Positions 9,801 through 17,561 of a stretch of 64,000 nt of DNA are shown one piece after another (the stretch's first letter is position 1; each line of letters begins with the position of its first letter). The translations under genes were made by a program, and so were the position numbers. The notes below the pieces were generated by a model. It saw nothing but the letters and a program-made list of their open reading frames with translations, did no database searches and was not told where the DNA came from. Source of the DNA: JAWODU01 sp046483125 (GTDB taxonomy: Bacteria > Verrucomicrobiota > Kiritimatiellia > UBA8416 > JAWODU01); contig JAWODU010000019.1 in NCBI GenBank assembly GCA_046483125.1, positions 1 through 64,000 of the forward strand. Direction: 5' to 3'.

Positions 9801-9805
9801 TTCAT
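3842..9805 (-). CDS. Giant exported protein with repeated ConA/LamG-like modules
   Basis: About 1987 residues from the ATG at 9805, which has an AGGGG box upstream and is followed by a clear signal peptide (MKNLRYIVIAWFVLAGAAAG). A longer in-frame extension upstream is unlikely. The protein contains several beta-sandwich modules of the concanavalin A / LamG / DUF1080 kind. They are marked by recurring strings such as 'W..E.G.W', 'Y.FTV..D', 'W..L.V' and 'G.VG....', for example FEDDFLRPEE, FIEDPFMRHW and LFEESLHEWTVNGGRWEV. Domains of carbohydrate-binding type occupy the C-terminal half, and the last about 30 residues are charged. No catalytic motif is evident. It is probably periplasmic or on the cell surface and binds glycans. 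The stop lies inside the lipoyl gene, so this exported protein is co-expressed with a fatty-acid-like cassette, which is odd. Confidence 0.8.
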   Translation of the reverse strand: MKNLRYIVIAWFVLAGAAAGEVKYTEVYRIEKKSLTTEHRSGNLEFQFRWSPARGLHLKMVPVGSRSCVKLSLTPEDGELTLEPEEDFPLSVLSGSQFDLPALPDGEVENAAAVLKFRPETWAVYVEGSPVALFPAPFVPPVTVSAPESETLPSDEREAYFQNVDDFTFEDDFLRPEEAETDLPRWKIESGKWVLHTAADSAVEWGDIKPDKKRAPEPAFSPNFYSVKGSGTNAVMTSGRSFYDSYVVEVSLETTEGEMGVVSHFVDAERYYVFTVTLDEGSPTGLFRLRRVGRGKNQVLGAVRAPLTRGQWIRLGVKSFQNRMECRVDGVKAIDVTTELPVGGRFGLYADGGEGVRFDDVSARTNHDLDFKGVSELRRCTLEEHGRFFPRRRFFHIFPPRRIGNELEPYVSDEGQWLVLGSSLHGGHVFSASFVPERETFEVGLLSGYKSEEDPYYRFTCRRSSGSEIYVLEDVKGDSAKVLEQLRLPFREDRQAKGLKMMCDTAGEGEMRLYANGQMVLIHHPGRETRGASGLYVGPDTSVKISDPEYVFEREGVHHNQAVGNTKFIEDPFMRHWASPEGQWLETTNSLVWHKSDFFGRFSLRMPYAPGTEIHLGVEEGRTNGFLAVAAGTNEISLLEPARDGKEPEVLAAVETDLLKEFEVGDEEDEDEETESRKLFTIHYEGLWIWLTSGEDILLKSPLERPMQGTRIRLEGFEVEDLSLTRVRRYNVKDVLFEESLHEWTVNGGRWEVVNRFQCQPRWSHMNGQSDDNLAAIWSKYRFGGDFCVEMYAGIRHGWYGRSGDLNVTVMNDKTTPSRGYTVTCTEWDPDHSELYTTLYRNGETMARSDRYLIPRDREGRKRRGYTPWIKGGRDMHGAWYYIKIRRINGKLEYFFDNQKVFEVVDPDPLESGSVGIWTFMNSMVVARIKMAAEEIRRREPEFFKAEPGIVPAPEPPASARKAEYFSLLNNGSRVNMNTAELWEAHDPVGRGRLLWHEGARGPFFEFRNVLGSGRMLTRCRAEPTPYARTAGWEFDIKRTSGAKFNFHYSLGTRDDKGEYRESRRYFHRISGTDFGRGRRREHGWTEITAAGEPSEKWFKSDDWRTVRVILPSFDLRESAGNTGLLVRVEGFGNLQPSRVLQGVEGNGPGEAYAVAGFRRIGYGRPLLSFSGDAARPDSLSIKSGDAGDAVVSAPVPAPLQAWINATDGTGLLEAELTIRGSSGSLSIPLEWIVPPAEPEVACSWSADKPGAVDLVSSFPYPDRRFAFAAYSIEGLDVEPLKTGKGRLRLPLPRGEKFTATNDLCVDAEYRGGGKREFRLSWRDRSINEPPVLVGLSGPWCLFENFETRAFPESLESSRKTMTLEHFDPLQGTSLNVCNSGGKERLKAVFRSRVDFSTHPLFQFRYRGEGMVNVSFMADRHHFAHLSETRRGAAKVRYSPEFTADDSWHTWRGMVSDAVRGNGRLNFGLFKSGKFGLGSYARVDQTGRFTEWNVDDISVGPAVSAGPDLAFTPEYYDPDGVKNVRFAILPGNADIQTADWSPMRNGSGSIPDLSGLNDGLYRLCLRAEDNSGAGSAVTELPFLLDRKPLEIEHEIVSTDSRECNGSLLRVSFANDGGSPLDFSALTLGWGDCPVKPEKLGSSCGHSPESDVLHLNWPYIFREALNESTNHMSFEIVVSNIRDGAGNSSPDYRVAMTVDYESDDLPPTLLEAEYPANVLWHAGWETAGRGETGLKHHGGNDTYVVSDDGEPYLCTLAHGKKAKIWRSFGKEKWDLRKYPYLSFRIRRPDLKPEDKTRIQMIFSMGKKTKCAVLLASPGRKDGEVYLPEPVEWESNRWHTVTLNARELVSSILSEKEEEEAAELLEKPLVDDLIFYRKNTRKKEPLHLQGMAVYAPWSRADKVKLDAYDASGIAGTEVRYETESQAVEMSPAGPIAGSGSSGWMLMTALDKAGNTSVPVRIPFVLKETETTEVKADDKEGENTEAERER

Positions 9806-9824
9806 TCTACTGTTACCCCTGCAC

Positions 9825-9987
9825 TTACCCCGTCGTAGCTCTCTGGGCTCTTTGTGTACCCTTTCCCCCGCGTCATGCACTAAAAATCCTGTTGATCCCG
9901 CTGATCCTGCCTGAAAGCTTCTCTTCTTCCCGTCCTTCCCGCGCTTCCTGTAAATCTCCCTCCCTTTTGTGCCTTTTTGCGGCCATT
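9825..9987. repeat. Intergenic composite repeat: R3-like fragment and R2 copy a
   Basis: The 182-base gap between the esterase and the giant exported gene holds an R3-like stretch at about 9840-9880 (CTCTGGGCTC followed by CCCTTTCCCCCGCGTCA), shared with the repeats at 15.8 and 17.4 kb. It also holds an R2 copy at 9886-9911 made of ATCCTGTTGATC-type direct repeats. A CTTTTTGCGGCCAT string near 9970 resembles one at 16075-16085. No gene is seen. Confidence 0.6.
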
Positions 9988-11859
9988 CTACTCCCCAACA
10001 TACATCAATTCAGGGCTCAATTCCCAGTTCGCGTCAAAAAACCCCGCGCAAAGCGCCGTATTGGACCCGTCTTCATCCCTTTCGTCCGAATACACCATGT
10101 AATCGGGAAGAAAATCGTACTTGTGATTGTTCGAAAGGCCCGCCCCCCACTGCAGTCCCGACTGCACAACAACGAGCATTGACCTGTTCCACGGACTCGG
10201 CCGTGTCAGCCACAGTCCGTTTCCCCGCCTGGCAAACCGGCGTTTCCCGACCACGTAATTGTCCTGCGTGATCCTTACGGGTGACCCTTCAAGCGCCTTC
10301 TGCATCAAAACACTATCCTCAGGCTCTCCGAATACAAAAACGTTGTAATCGACGAGCTCCTTTTTCGTAATGCTTCCTTCCGAAGCCACGCGCGGGAGGG
10401 CGTCCGCGTACCAGTACCAGTCCGCCACGCTGCCTATGAATCTCCGGCGGCTGTCCGGTGAGTCCGCCGAGGCCCGGACAAAAACAAACGGAGACAGAAA
10501 CGCCTCGTTCACCGGTCCCCTGGCCTTCCGCGGCCCGTACCTGCCGCTTTCTCCCAGCCGGTACCTGATGTTGAAACGGCCGGCCGCGTTGACGGGCACA
10601 TTACGGAGCCGTTCCGGCATCAGGTCCGGATATATTGCAAGCGTATCGGCGCCTTCCACCGAAGCGGCGATTGCGTTCCCTCCGGCTTCAAGCGTAAGGA
10701 CGGCCGCTTTTCTTCTCCTGCGAAAGTCCGACATGCGCGCCCACCGGTATCCCCTGTACCTGGGATGATATGAAATATACCTGAAGCGCGCGGGGTCCGG
10801 CCTGCGCCTTTTCTTCATCCAGTCCCTGAGCCCGCGCATGGCAAATGCCTTTTCGTATATCCAGTGGTCTCCTTCCTCGATTTCAACGTATTCGACACTG
10901 GAGTTGATTTGCTCCAGCGCCTTTATGAAATGCCTGGCTTCTTCAACCGGTATCAATGAATCCGCGGTTCCATGAACGCAGAAGGCGGGCAGGTTCGAAA
11001 GGTTCGGCAGAAGCGAGTAACCGAAGTGCGTGTCCACGAACATCCGTTTGTAAAACGGCACTTCGTCGCGCTCCACTCCGTGCCAGAAATAGTAATCTCC
11101 GCGACCCGCCACAACCGCCAGCCCCGCGAACATGTCCGGATAATGAGCGCCCACCGTCCATACGCCCATGCCCCCCATGGAAATACCCGCCAGTACAATG
11201 CGATCTTCGTCTATATTGTATCTTCTAGTCATCTCGGCCATAACATTCAAGACGTCCTGTTCGCCTATTCCCTGGAAATCGGTGTTTCCCCGGCCGTATG
11301 GAACAGCGACGCAGAAACCTTCCGTCTCCGCGAATTCGATAAGGGAAGAGGGTATATACTCCCAGTTGATGATGTTGAGGTCCGGAGAATAGCCGTGCAG
11401 GTAGACTACCATCGGGTATCCGTCGGCAGGGGCGCCTCGAGACGGTAAAAATCGCACGAACGGCTGAAAAGAACCGTCGTTTTCCGCGAGATATCCCTCC
11501 TCTCGCAAACCCGCAACAAGCGGGGGCGCCTCGCCCTGTCTCACGGCCCGGGCCGATGCTTCCGCTTTTCGTTTTTCCCGGGCTATTACCGTCGCGGCGT
11601 TGGTCGGCCCGTAAACCCGCTGGGCGTACGCCGCCTTGCGCAGGTAAAGGTGCATGTTCTGCCATTCGAACCGCAGTACGGGGTCATCCGGCTCGGACGG
11701 GATGCCGCCGGAACCCGCCGCTTCAGGCTGGTCCTCCAGAGACGGGTTCGGCTTTTGGGGACCTGTCGTCCGGCAGGACAGCGCGAGAAAAAAAAAGAGC
11801 GCCGACATCCGCGTAATCGAGATAAGAAAGCCGGATTTCCTGTTGCGAAGTGATCTCAT
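9988..11859 (-). CDS. Secreted or lipid-anchored alpha/beta-hydrolase (esterase)
   Basis: A 623-residue serine hydrolase. A hydrophobic N-terminal segment ends in LALSC (Cys29), a plausible though imperfect lipobox, so the protein is probably a lipoprotein or exported. The hydrolase domain spans about 130-345: oxyanion region VVYLHGYSPD, nucleophile Ser227 in GISMGG, acid Asp300 in HGTADSLIP and base His332 in EGDHW. This arrangement is that of the polyhydroxybutyrate-depolymerase / feruloyl-esterase-like hydrolases. A C-terminal domain of about 250 residues (YSDERDEDGSN near the end) is typical of prolyl-oligopeptidase-like esterases that act outside the cell. The start codon overlaps the purL stop as ATGA. 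The substrate cannot be told from sequence. Confidence 0.82.
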   Translation of the reverse strand: MRSLRNRKSGFLISITRMSALFFFLALSCRTTGPQKPNPSLEDQPEAAGSGGIPSEPDDPVLRFEWQNMHLYLRKAAYAQRVYGPTNAATVIAREKRKAEASARAVRQGEAPPLVAGLREEGYLAENDGSFQPFVRFLPSRGAPADGYPMVVYLHGYSPDLNIINWEYIPSSLIEFAETEGFCVAVPYGRGNTDFQGIGEQDVLNVMAEMTRRYNIDEDRIVLAGISMGGMGVWTVGAHYPDMFAGLAVVAGRGDYYFWHGVERDEVPFYKRMFVDTHFGYSLLPNLSNLPAFCVHGTADSLIPVEEARHFIKALEQINSSVEYVEIEEGDHWIYEKAFAMRGLRDWMKKRRRPDPARFRYISYHPRYRGYRWARMSDFRRRRKAAVLTLEAGGNAIAASVEGADTLAIYPDLMPERLRNVPVNAAGRFNIRYRLGESGRYGPRKARGPVNEAFLSPFVFVRASADSPDSRRRFIGSVADWYWYADALPRVASEGSITKKELVDYNVFVFGEPEDSVLMQKALEGSPVRITQDNYVVGKRRFARRGNGLWLTRPSPWNRSMLVVVQSGLQWGAGLSNNHKYDFLPDYMVYSDERDEDGSNTALCAGFFDANWELSPELMYVGE

Positions 11860-14800
11860 CCCGCGTACTCGCGCGCGTTTTCGAACAGCCTGAGCCAGGG
11901 CCCTTCCTCGCCTTCACAGAAACCCTCAGGGCGATAGGACATCTGCACCGACCTGAACACCCGTTCCGGGTGAGGCATCATTATAGTCACACTTCCGTCC
12001 GGAGTGGTTAGCCCCGTGAGTCCCTCCGGGGAACCGTTGGGGTTATAAGGATACCTCCGGGTCGATTTGCCGTAATTGTCCACGAAACGGACGCAGGCCA
12101 GCCGCTTCTTACGCAGGTCCTTTTCCGAACCGGTGACCCCGAAGTCCGCCCGGCCCTCCCCATGCGCCACAGGAACCCCGATTCTCGAACCCTCCATGCC
12201 TTTCAGAAGCACCGAAGGGCTCTTTTCAATCCGGACCGTTATGTACCTGGCCTCGAACTGCTCGGAAAGATTGCCCGTAAAGGCCGGCCAGTGTTCGGCG
12301 CCGGGTATAATCTCCTTCAACTGTGACATCATCTGGCACCCGTTGCACACTCCCAGGGCAAAGGTGTCTTCCCGCGCGAAGAACTCCGCGAATATCTCCT
12401 TGAGGCGCGGGTTGAAAAGTATCGATCTGGCCCACCCGGAGCCGGCTCCCAGCACGTCCCCGTAGGAAAACCCTCCGCAGACAGCCAGTCCGGCGAAACC
12501 GCACAGGTCCCCGCCGCCGAGAAGGTCCGTCATGTGAACATCAACGCAGGAGAAGCCCGCCCGGTCAAACGCCGCGGCCATTTCGAAGTGACCGTTTACG
12601 CCCTGTTCCCTCAGGATGGCAACCTTCGGCGCGGGACCCGGACGGAATGTCTCGCGTTTTGACGGATCGAACGACAGGGCGAAATTCATGCCGGGATCCT
12701 TTTCGTCGAGAAAGTTGTCGTACTCTTCCCCGGCGCATTGCGGGTTGTCGCGAAGCTTCTGCATCCGGCTTGTCAGCTCGGACCATGACCTGTGCATTTG
12801 CGTAAGGCTTCGTTTCAGAACCGGCCGGTCTTCCCTGAGGAAGGTTATTTCCCGTTGCCGAACGGGAGACCCCGCGACAAAACTGTGCTTTGCCAGGCCG
12901 TGCTCATCGAGGATTTCTCTCGCCCGCCCGGCCGCGTTTTCCGGGATCTGGAGCACCGCCCCCAGTTCCTCCGAAAACAGGACGGCCAGATCATCGTCCC
13001 CGAGTTCGTCCATATGCATCTTCGCGCCCGTTCCCCCGCCGAAACACATCTCGGCAACCGTCACCAGCAGTCCGCCGTCCGAACGGTCGTGATACGCAAG
13101 GAGTATTCCTTCATCCCTTAGACGTCCGACGGCGCTGAAAAAGGCCTTCAGCGTATCCGGGTCCTCCAGATCGGGACAATCCGCGCCCATCCGGTTGTAG
13201 ACCCTGGCCAGCGCGGAACAGCCGAGCCTGTTTTTCCCAAGCCCAAGGTCTACCACGAACAGCAAGGAAGCTTCTCCCGTTTTAAGGTCGGGGGTCACGG
13301 TCCTGCGGACGTCCTTCACCGGAGCAAACGCGCTTACAACAAGGCTCATCGGGGCGGTGATTTTCCGGCTCTCGCCGGCGGACGTCTGCCATACCGTCCG
13401 CATGGAAAGGGAATCCTTGCCCACCGGGATCGAGATTCCCAGGGCCGGACAGAGGTCCTCTCCGAGGGCCTTGACCGTGTCGTACAGGTTGGCGTCCTCG
13501 CCCTCCTCGCCGCACGGGCACATCCAGTTCGCGGACAATTTCACATCCCCGATATTGCGCACATCCGCCGATAGTATGTTCGTAATCGCCTCCCCTACTG
13601 CCATCCTTCCGGAGGCCGGAGCCGAAACTACGGCAATGTGAGTGCGTTCGCCCATGGCCATGGCCTCTCCCGTTACCGAGCCGCACGATGTGGAGGTCAC
13701 GGCGGCGTCCGAGATCGGAACCTGGTAAGGACCGGCCATCTGGTCCCGGCACACGGTCCCGGTAATGGACCTGTCGGCAATCGTTATGAGAAAAGTCTTG
13801 TCCGCCACTGCCGGCAGTCTCAGCACCCTGTCCACGGCTTCGTCCACTTCCACATCCGACAGGTCAAGGGGAGCGTGCTTCTCCTCGAGGTGAGAGACAT
13901 TCCTGACCATCCGGGGCGGTTTACCGAACAGTACCTGCATATCCAGGTCTATGGGTTTATTATCAAAATGCCCGTCATGCAGTACAAGCCGCGCATCACC
14001 CGTGGCCTCTCCGATCAGCGACACCGGGCACCTCTCGCGTCTGCACAGTGCCAGGAAAGTCTCCAGCTCCGCGGACTTTACGGCCATAACGTACCTTTCC
14101 TGCGCCTCACAGCACCATATCTCCATGGGGCTCATTGAAGAATCCTCGCTGTAAACCCTGCGTAATTCAAAACGCGCGCCCGTTTCCCGGACCAGTTCGG
14201 GACAGCCGTTGGAAAGGCCTCCCGCCCCCAGGTCGTGAATGCTCAATACCGGGTTCTGTTCTCCCGCCGCCATGCACGCGTCTATAACGCCCTGGCATCT
14301 TCTCTGCATTTCCGCGTTGTCGCGCTGTACGGAATCATAATCCAGGTCGGCCACGTTGCTCCCCGAGGCCATGGACGAAGCCGTTCCCCCTCCGAGCCCG
14401 ATGCGCAGTGCGGGGCCGCCGATCTGGACAATATGCGCCTCGGGCGGAATGTCTTCCTTGTTTACGTGCTCGCGCCTGATGTTTCCCATGCCTCCCGCCA
14501 CCATTATCGGTTTGTGATAGCCCCGGTAACGCCCGTTGTAGAATTCCTCGAATGTTTTAAATATACCTACAAGCTGTGGACGGCCGAACTCATTGCCGAA
14601 ACGCGCCCCGCCAATGGGACCCTCGGTCATTATTTCAAGCGGGGTCGAAAGGCGCCCGGGAAACTCCGCGTAGTCTTTTTCCCAGGGCATGATGAAATCG
14701 GGAACCCGCAGGTTGGAAACCATGAACGCGCTGAGCCCGGCCTTGCTCCTCCCGCACCTTCCGGTAGCCGCCTCGTCCCTGATTTCGCCGCCCACTCCCG

Positions 14801-15725
14801 TGGCCGCTCCGGGATAGGGACATATGCCGGTGGGATGGTTGTGAGTTTCAACTTTCATTACGATATCCAGAATTGCCGGGACCCGGCGGTATTCGCGTCC
14901 GCCACTGCCGGACTGCCACCATCTGTCTTCGAAACCTTCAAGGATCGCGGCGTTGTCGCTGTAGGCGAGCAGTGTCCCTTCCGGATGTTTTTGGTGCGTG
15001 TTCCTGATCATGGAAAAAAGGGATTTCTCCGCCTCTTTTCCGTCCAGAATCCAGTCGGCGTTGAATATCTTGTGCCTGCAGTGTTCGGAATTCACCTGCC
15101 CGAACATTACCAGCTCCACGTCCGTGGGATTGCGCTTCATGGCGCGGTAAGATTCGTACAGGTAGTCTATTTCATCTTCGCTGAGCGCCAGTCCCATACT
15201 CGCGTTGGCCTCGGCAAGGGCCGGGCGGCCCCGCCCTGTCACGTCAACCTCCACAAGCGGAGCCGGCTCCATGCGGTCGAATATGTCCGACACATCCCTG
15301 TAAACGCCCTCGGTCATGCGGTCGTGCAGGAGCGGCAAAACCGGTTTGAGGGAATCAGCGCCGGGCTCCCTGCCCGAGCCGTCGATCAGGGAATACCTTA
15401 TACCGCGCTCGACTCTCAGAATTTCCTTCAGACCGCAGTTCCTGAAAATATCGGTCGCCTTGGAGGACCAGGGCGAAATGGTCCCCTTCCTCGGCGTTAC
15501 CAGCACTCCCCCGCCCTCACCGTCTCCTTCCCGTGCGCCCAGCAGTAAGCGCGCTTTCTCGAGGACATCGTCCGGCGGAGCGGATTCACAGCCCAGGAAG
15601 TAGACATACCCGGCGCGAATATTGCGGATATCGAGGCCGGGAGCCGCAGTGCGGATGCTGTTAAGCAGGGCGGCCTCCCTGAAGCCGGAAAGAGCGGCCC
15701 TGCCGTTGAGAATGATCGGTTTCAA
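11856..15725 (-). CDS. purL: Phosphoribosylformylglycinamidine synthase, long form (PurL)
   Basis: Converts FGAR, ATP and glutamine to FGAM in purine synthesis. The long single-chain form carries an N-terminal domain, two AIRS-like halves and a C-terminal class I glutamine amidotransferase. Visible landmarks are NSEHCRH and KVETHNHPT in the first half, SIHDLGAGGLSNG, the KDSLSM region in the second half, and the amidotransferase nucleophile in GVCNGCQ with the distal MPHPER. The frame stays open to 16058, but the extra N-terminus is translated repeat DNA. A TTG at 15725 preceded by GGAGGAG gives 1289 residues, close to E. coli PurL (1295), so I take that start. The esterase gene follows with an ATGA overlap. 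The amidotransferase Cys and His are intact. Confidence 0.96.
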   Translation of the reverse strand: MKPIILNGRAALSGFREAALLNSIRTAAPGLDIRNIRAGYVYFLGCESAPPDDVLEKARLLLGAREGDGEGGGVLVTPRKGTISPWSSKATDIFRNCGLKEILRVERGIRYSLIDGSGREPGADSLKPVLPLLHDRMTEGVYRDVSDIFDRMEPAPLVEVDVTGRGRPALAEANASMGLALSEDEIDYLYESYRAMKRNPTDVELVMFGQVNSEHCRHKIFNADWILDGKEAEKSLFSMIRNTHQKHPEGTLLAYSDNAAILEGFEDRWWQSGSGGREYRRVPAILDIVMKVETHNHPTGICPYPGAATGVGGEIRDEAATGRCGRSKAGLSAFMVSNLRVPDFIMPWEKDYAEFPGRLSTPLEIMTEGPIGGARFGNEFGRPQLVGIFKTFEEFYNGRYRGYHKPIMVAGGMGNIRREHVNKEDIPPEAHIVQIGGPALRIGLGGGTASSMASGSNVADLDYDSVQRDNAEMQRRCQGVIDACMAAGEQNPVLSIHDLGAGGLSNGCPELVRETGARFELRRVYSEDSSMSPMEIWCCEAQERYVMAVKSAELETFLALCRRERCPVSLIGEATGDARLVLHDGHFDNKPIDLDMQVLFGKPPRMVRNVSHLEEKHAPLDLSDVEVDEAVDRVLRLPAVADKTFLITIADRSITGTVCRDQMAGPYQVPISDAAVTSTSCGSVTGEAMAMGERTHIAVVSAPASGRMAVGEAITNILSADVRNIGDVKLSANWMCPCGEEGEDANLYDTVKALGEDLCPALGISIPVGKDSLSMRTVWQTSAGESRKITAPMSLVVSAFAPVKDVRRTVTPDLKTGEASLLFVVDLGLGKNRLGCSALARVYNRMGADCPDLEDPDTLKAFFSAVGRLRDEGILLAYHDRSDGGLLVTVAEMCFGGGTGAKMHMDELGDDDLAVLFSEELGAVLQIPENAAGRAREILDEHGLAKHSFVAGSPVRQREITFLREDRPVLKRSLTQMHRSWSELTSRMQKLRDNPQCAGEEYDNFLDEKDPGMNFALSFDPSKRETFRPGPAPKVAILREQGVNGHFEMAAAFDRAGFSCVDVHMTDLLGGGDLCGFAGLAVCGGFSYGDVLGAGSGWARSILFNPRLKEIFAEFFAREDTFALGVCNGCQMMSQLKEIIPGAEHWPAFTGNLSEQFEARYITVRIEKSPSVLLKGMEGSRIGVPVAHGEGRADFGVTGSEKDLRKKRLACVRFVDNYGKSTRRYPYNPNGSPEGLTGLTTPDGSVTIMMPHPERVFRSVQMSYRPEGFCEGEEGPWLRLFENAREYAG

Positions 15726-15785
15726 AGGTTGCGCTCCTCCGTGTGTTGTGAGACGGGTCCTTAATACCACGGAGCGCCCGAGAAC

Positions 15786-15945
15786 GTCAACGCCCCTCGT
15801 CACGCAGGCCGGGGTGCGGGAGGGGTTCGGGTTCTCTGGGTTCTGCTTGTGCCCTTTCCCCCGCGTCGCGGGCGGCGTACTGGAGGTACTGTAGCGCCGC
15901 TTGTCCACGATGCAAGGGGAGTGGAGCAGTAGGGACGTTGTCGGT
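15786..15945. repeat. Dispersed modular repeat R3, copy a
   Basis: Directly upstream of purL. It contains CGTCACGCAGGCC, GGGAGGGGTTCGGG, CCCTTTCCCCCGCGTC and a hairpin core at 15871-15902 (GGCGGCG ... CGCCGC). The 32-base core is identical, in inverted orientation, to 29316-29347. The flanks resemble 17404-17555. The region is non-coding by position, although one minus frame is open through it. Confidence 0.75.
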
Positions 15946-15969
15946 TTTCCCATACATCCGTGAAATCTG

Positions 15970-16080
15970 TGGTTGCTCCCCTCCCCTCCCATCTTAATCG
16001 TAATCATAATCCCAATCTTAATCTCTCCCTCCGTCCTCCGTCCTCTGCCATCTGCCATCTGTCGTCTTTTGTCCCTCTTT
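15970..16080. repeat. Dispersed repeat R1, copy b
   Basis: Second copy of the pyrimidine-rich repeat seen at 75-203: CTCCCATCTTAATC, then AATC-type hexamers, then CTCTCCCTCCGTCC and CTGCCAT-type 8-mers. It lies between thiE and repeat R3a, so the whole 359-base gap upstream of purL is repeat DNA. No promoter can be picked out. Confidence 0.7.
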
Positions 16081-16084
16081 GCGG

Positions 16085-16750
16085 CTATCCTCCGGATTGT
16101 CTGCGAATTTCCTCCAGCAATTCGGCCGCCGCCGCCGCCGGATCCGGCGCCGCGGTCACGGCGCTTACCACCGCAATGGTGCGCGCCCCCGCCGCGAGCA
16201 GTGAGGGCACGTGTTCCTTTCGTATGCCGCCCATGACCGTAAACGGAATTTTCACGTGGCTTGATATTTCCCTCAGTCCCTCCATTCCCAGACAGCGGCC
16301 GGCGTACTCCTTGGTGGCCGTGGGGAAAAGCGGCCCGATGTTCACGTACGAAGCACCGTCTTCCTGCGCCCTGACGGCTTCGTCGACGGAATGAGTTGAA
16401 GCCCCTATTACTAAATCGGGCGCGAGCCGTCGCGCTTCTTTCACCGGAAGATCATCGGTACCCAGGTGTACTCCGTCGGCCTCAGCGGCCAGGGCCGCGT
16501 CAAGCCTGTCGTTCACGATCAGAAGCGCACCCGACCTCCGGGTCATCTTTCTTATCCGGCGGGAAAGGTCCGTAAGCTCGCGCGCCGTCATCTCCTTTTC
16601 CCTGACCTGCAGGAGTCTGACGCCGGAGGCCAGGACTGCTTCGGCAATTTCTTCCGTGCTCCTGCCCCTGGACGCCGGCGACGACGTCACAACATACAGC
16701 CCGGCGCGGCCGAACAGTTTCATTCTGCGGTCATGAAGCGAAATGTTCAT
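16085..16750 (-). CDS. thiE: Thiamine-phosphate synthase
   Basis: Couples hydroxymethylpyrimidine diphosphate with the thiazole phosphate to give thiamine phosphate. The 221-residue TIM barrel shows the family signatures: LLQVREK (about residue 46), LLIVNDRLD followed by the ADGVHLG motif, IGASTHS, the diphosphate-binding YVNIGPLFPT...K segment, and GGIRKEHV. The start ATG at 16750 lacks a strong ribosome site; an ATG nine codons later is a possible alternative. No other thiamine genes are adjacent. The DUF151/UVR gene lies upstream in the same direction with a 36-base gap. Confidence 0.93.
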   Translation of the reverse strand: MNISLHDRRMKLFGRAGLYVVTSSPASRGRSTEEIAEAVLASGVRLLQVREKEMTARELTDLSRRIRKMTRRSGALLIVNDRLDAALAAEADGVHLGTDDLPVKEARRLAPDLVIGASTHSVDEAVRAQEDGASYVNIGPLFPTATKEYAGRCLGMEGLREISSHVKIPFTVMGGIRKEHVPSLLAAGARTIAVVSAVTAAPDPAAAAAELLEEIRRQSGG

Positions 16751-16786
16751 AAATACAAGCGAAGCGGAAGGAGGGGGATCTGCCGG

Positions 16787-17365
16787 TCAGTTTCCGGCAT
16801 GCGGACCCGAAAGGCGGTCTATTTCGTCCCTGAGCTTCGCCGCTTCTTCGTAGCGTTCCTCTTTAACCGCCTTTTTCAGCTCCGCCTGCAGTTCTTCCAG
16901 CGGTGTCAGGGCTTCTTTTTTCTTTTCTCCGCCGGTTTTTTTGCTTTCGTTTTTTTGTGCCTGAAGGTTTTCCAGAACGCGCGCCGCCCTGTCCATAACG
17001 TGCTCAGCCACGTAAATCGGCGCCGAGGTCCTCAGCGCCAGCGCTATGGCGTCGCTGGGCCGGGAATCCATCTCCATTTCACTGCCGTCGCGTTCCAGGA
17101 TAAGGCGGGCGTAGAATGTATTGTCCTTCAGGTCGCTGACTTCGACCCTGTGAAGGCGGCATTCCAGGAAATCCAGCGCATTTTTCAGAAGATCGTGCGT
17201 GAGGGGGCGGGGCAGATCGACGCCTTTCATTTTCAATGCTATCGCCTGGGCTTCGGAAGCGCCTATGAATATGGGGAGTACGCGCTCCTCGCCTTCTTTC
17301 CGGAGCATTAAAACGAAGTTCTTGTTTGCCAGGAGAAGAAGCTGGTCTACTTTAACGGGTATCAT
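16787..17365 (-). CDS. Bifunctional-nuclease-family (DUF151) protein with UVR domain
   Basis: A 192-residue cytoplasmic protein. Residues 1-130 form the DUF151/BFN domain (VLPIFIGASEAQAIAL and the RPSDAIALALR signature). A Lys/Glu-rich linker follows, then a UVR motif at about 153-187 (LQAELKKAVKEERYEEAAKLRDEI), the short helical hairpin also found in UvrB/UvrC and McsA. BFN-UVR fusions of this size are widespread and their in vivo role is unsettled. The start ATG is preceded by AAAGAGAC. The upstream gap is filled with repeats. Confidence 0.88.
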   Translation of the reverse strand: MIPVKVDQLLLLANKNFVLMLRKEGEERVLPIFIGASEAQAIALKMKGVDLPRPLTHDLLKNALDFLECRLHRVEVSDLKDNTFYARLILERDGSEMEMDSRPSDAIALALRTSAPIYVAEHVMDRAARVLENLQAQKNESKKTGGEKKKEALTPLEELQAELKKAVKEERYEEAAKLRDEIDRLSGPHAGN

Positions 17366-17403
17366 GTCTCTTTCTTAGCATATGATCCCACATCGCGCAA
17401 CCC

Positions 17404-17555
17404 GTTTGCGCCCCTCCCCGCGTCACGCAGGTCGCGGCTTGGAGCGCGGGAGGGGTTCGGGGTCTCCGGGTTGTGCTTGCGCCCTTCCCCCCGCATCGCC
17501 GGCGGCCACTGGAAGATGATAGCGCCGCCGGACGCGATGCAAGGGAAACAGACCT
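17404..17555. repeat. Dispersed modular repeat R3, copy b
   Basis: Shares its order of blocks with copy a: CGTCACGCAGG, a GGGAGGGGTTCGGG stretch, CCCTTCCCCCCGC, then a diverged hairpin core (GGCGGCC ... GCGCCGCC) and GCGATGCAAGGG. It lies between the DUF151/UVR gene and the antiporter. Confidence 0.7.
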
Positions 17556-17561
17556 CCCCCC

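Noticed and set aside
8078..9838. Long open frame (586 residues) on the plus strand opposite the giant exported gene
   Set aside because: It lies wholly opposite an intact gene with signal peptide and repeated modules; its translation is Arg/Pro-rich with no family signature, as expected of antisense frames in GC-rich DNA.
14235..15548. 437-residue open frame opposite purL
   Set aside because: Entirely antisense to a well-conserved PurL; composition is low-quality and no motif is present.
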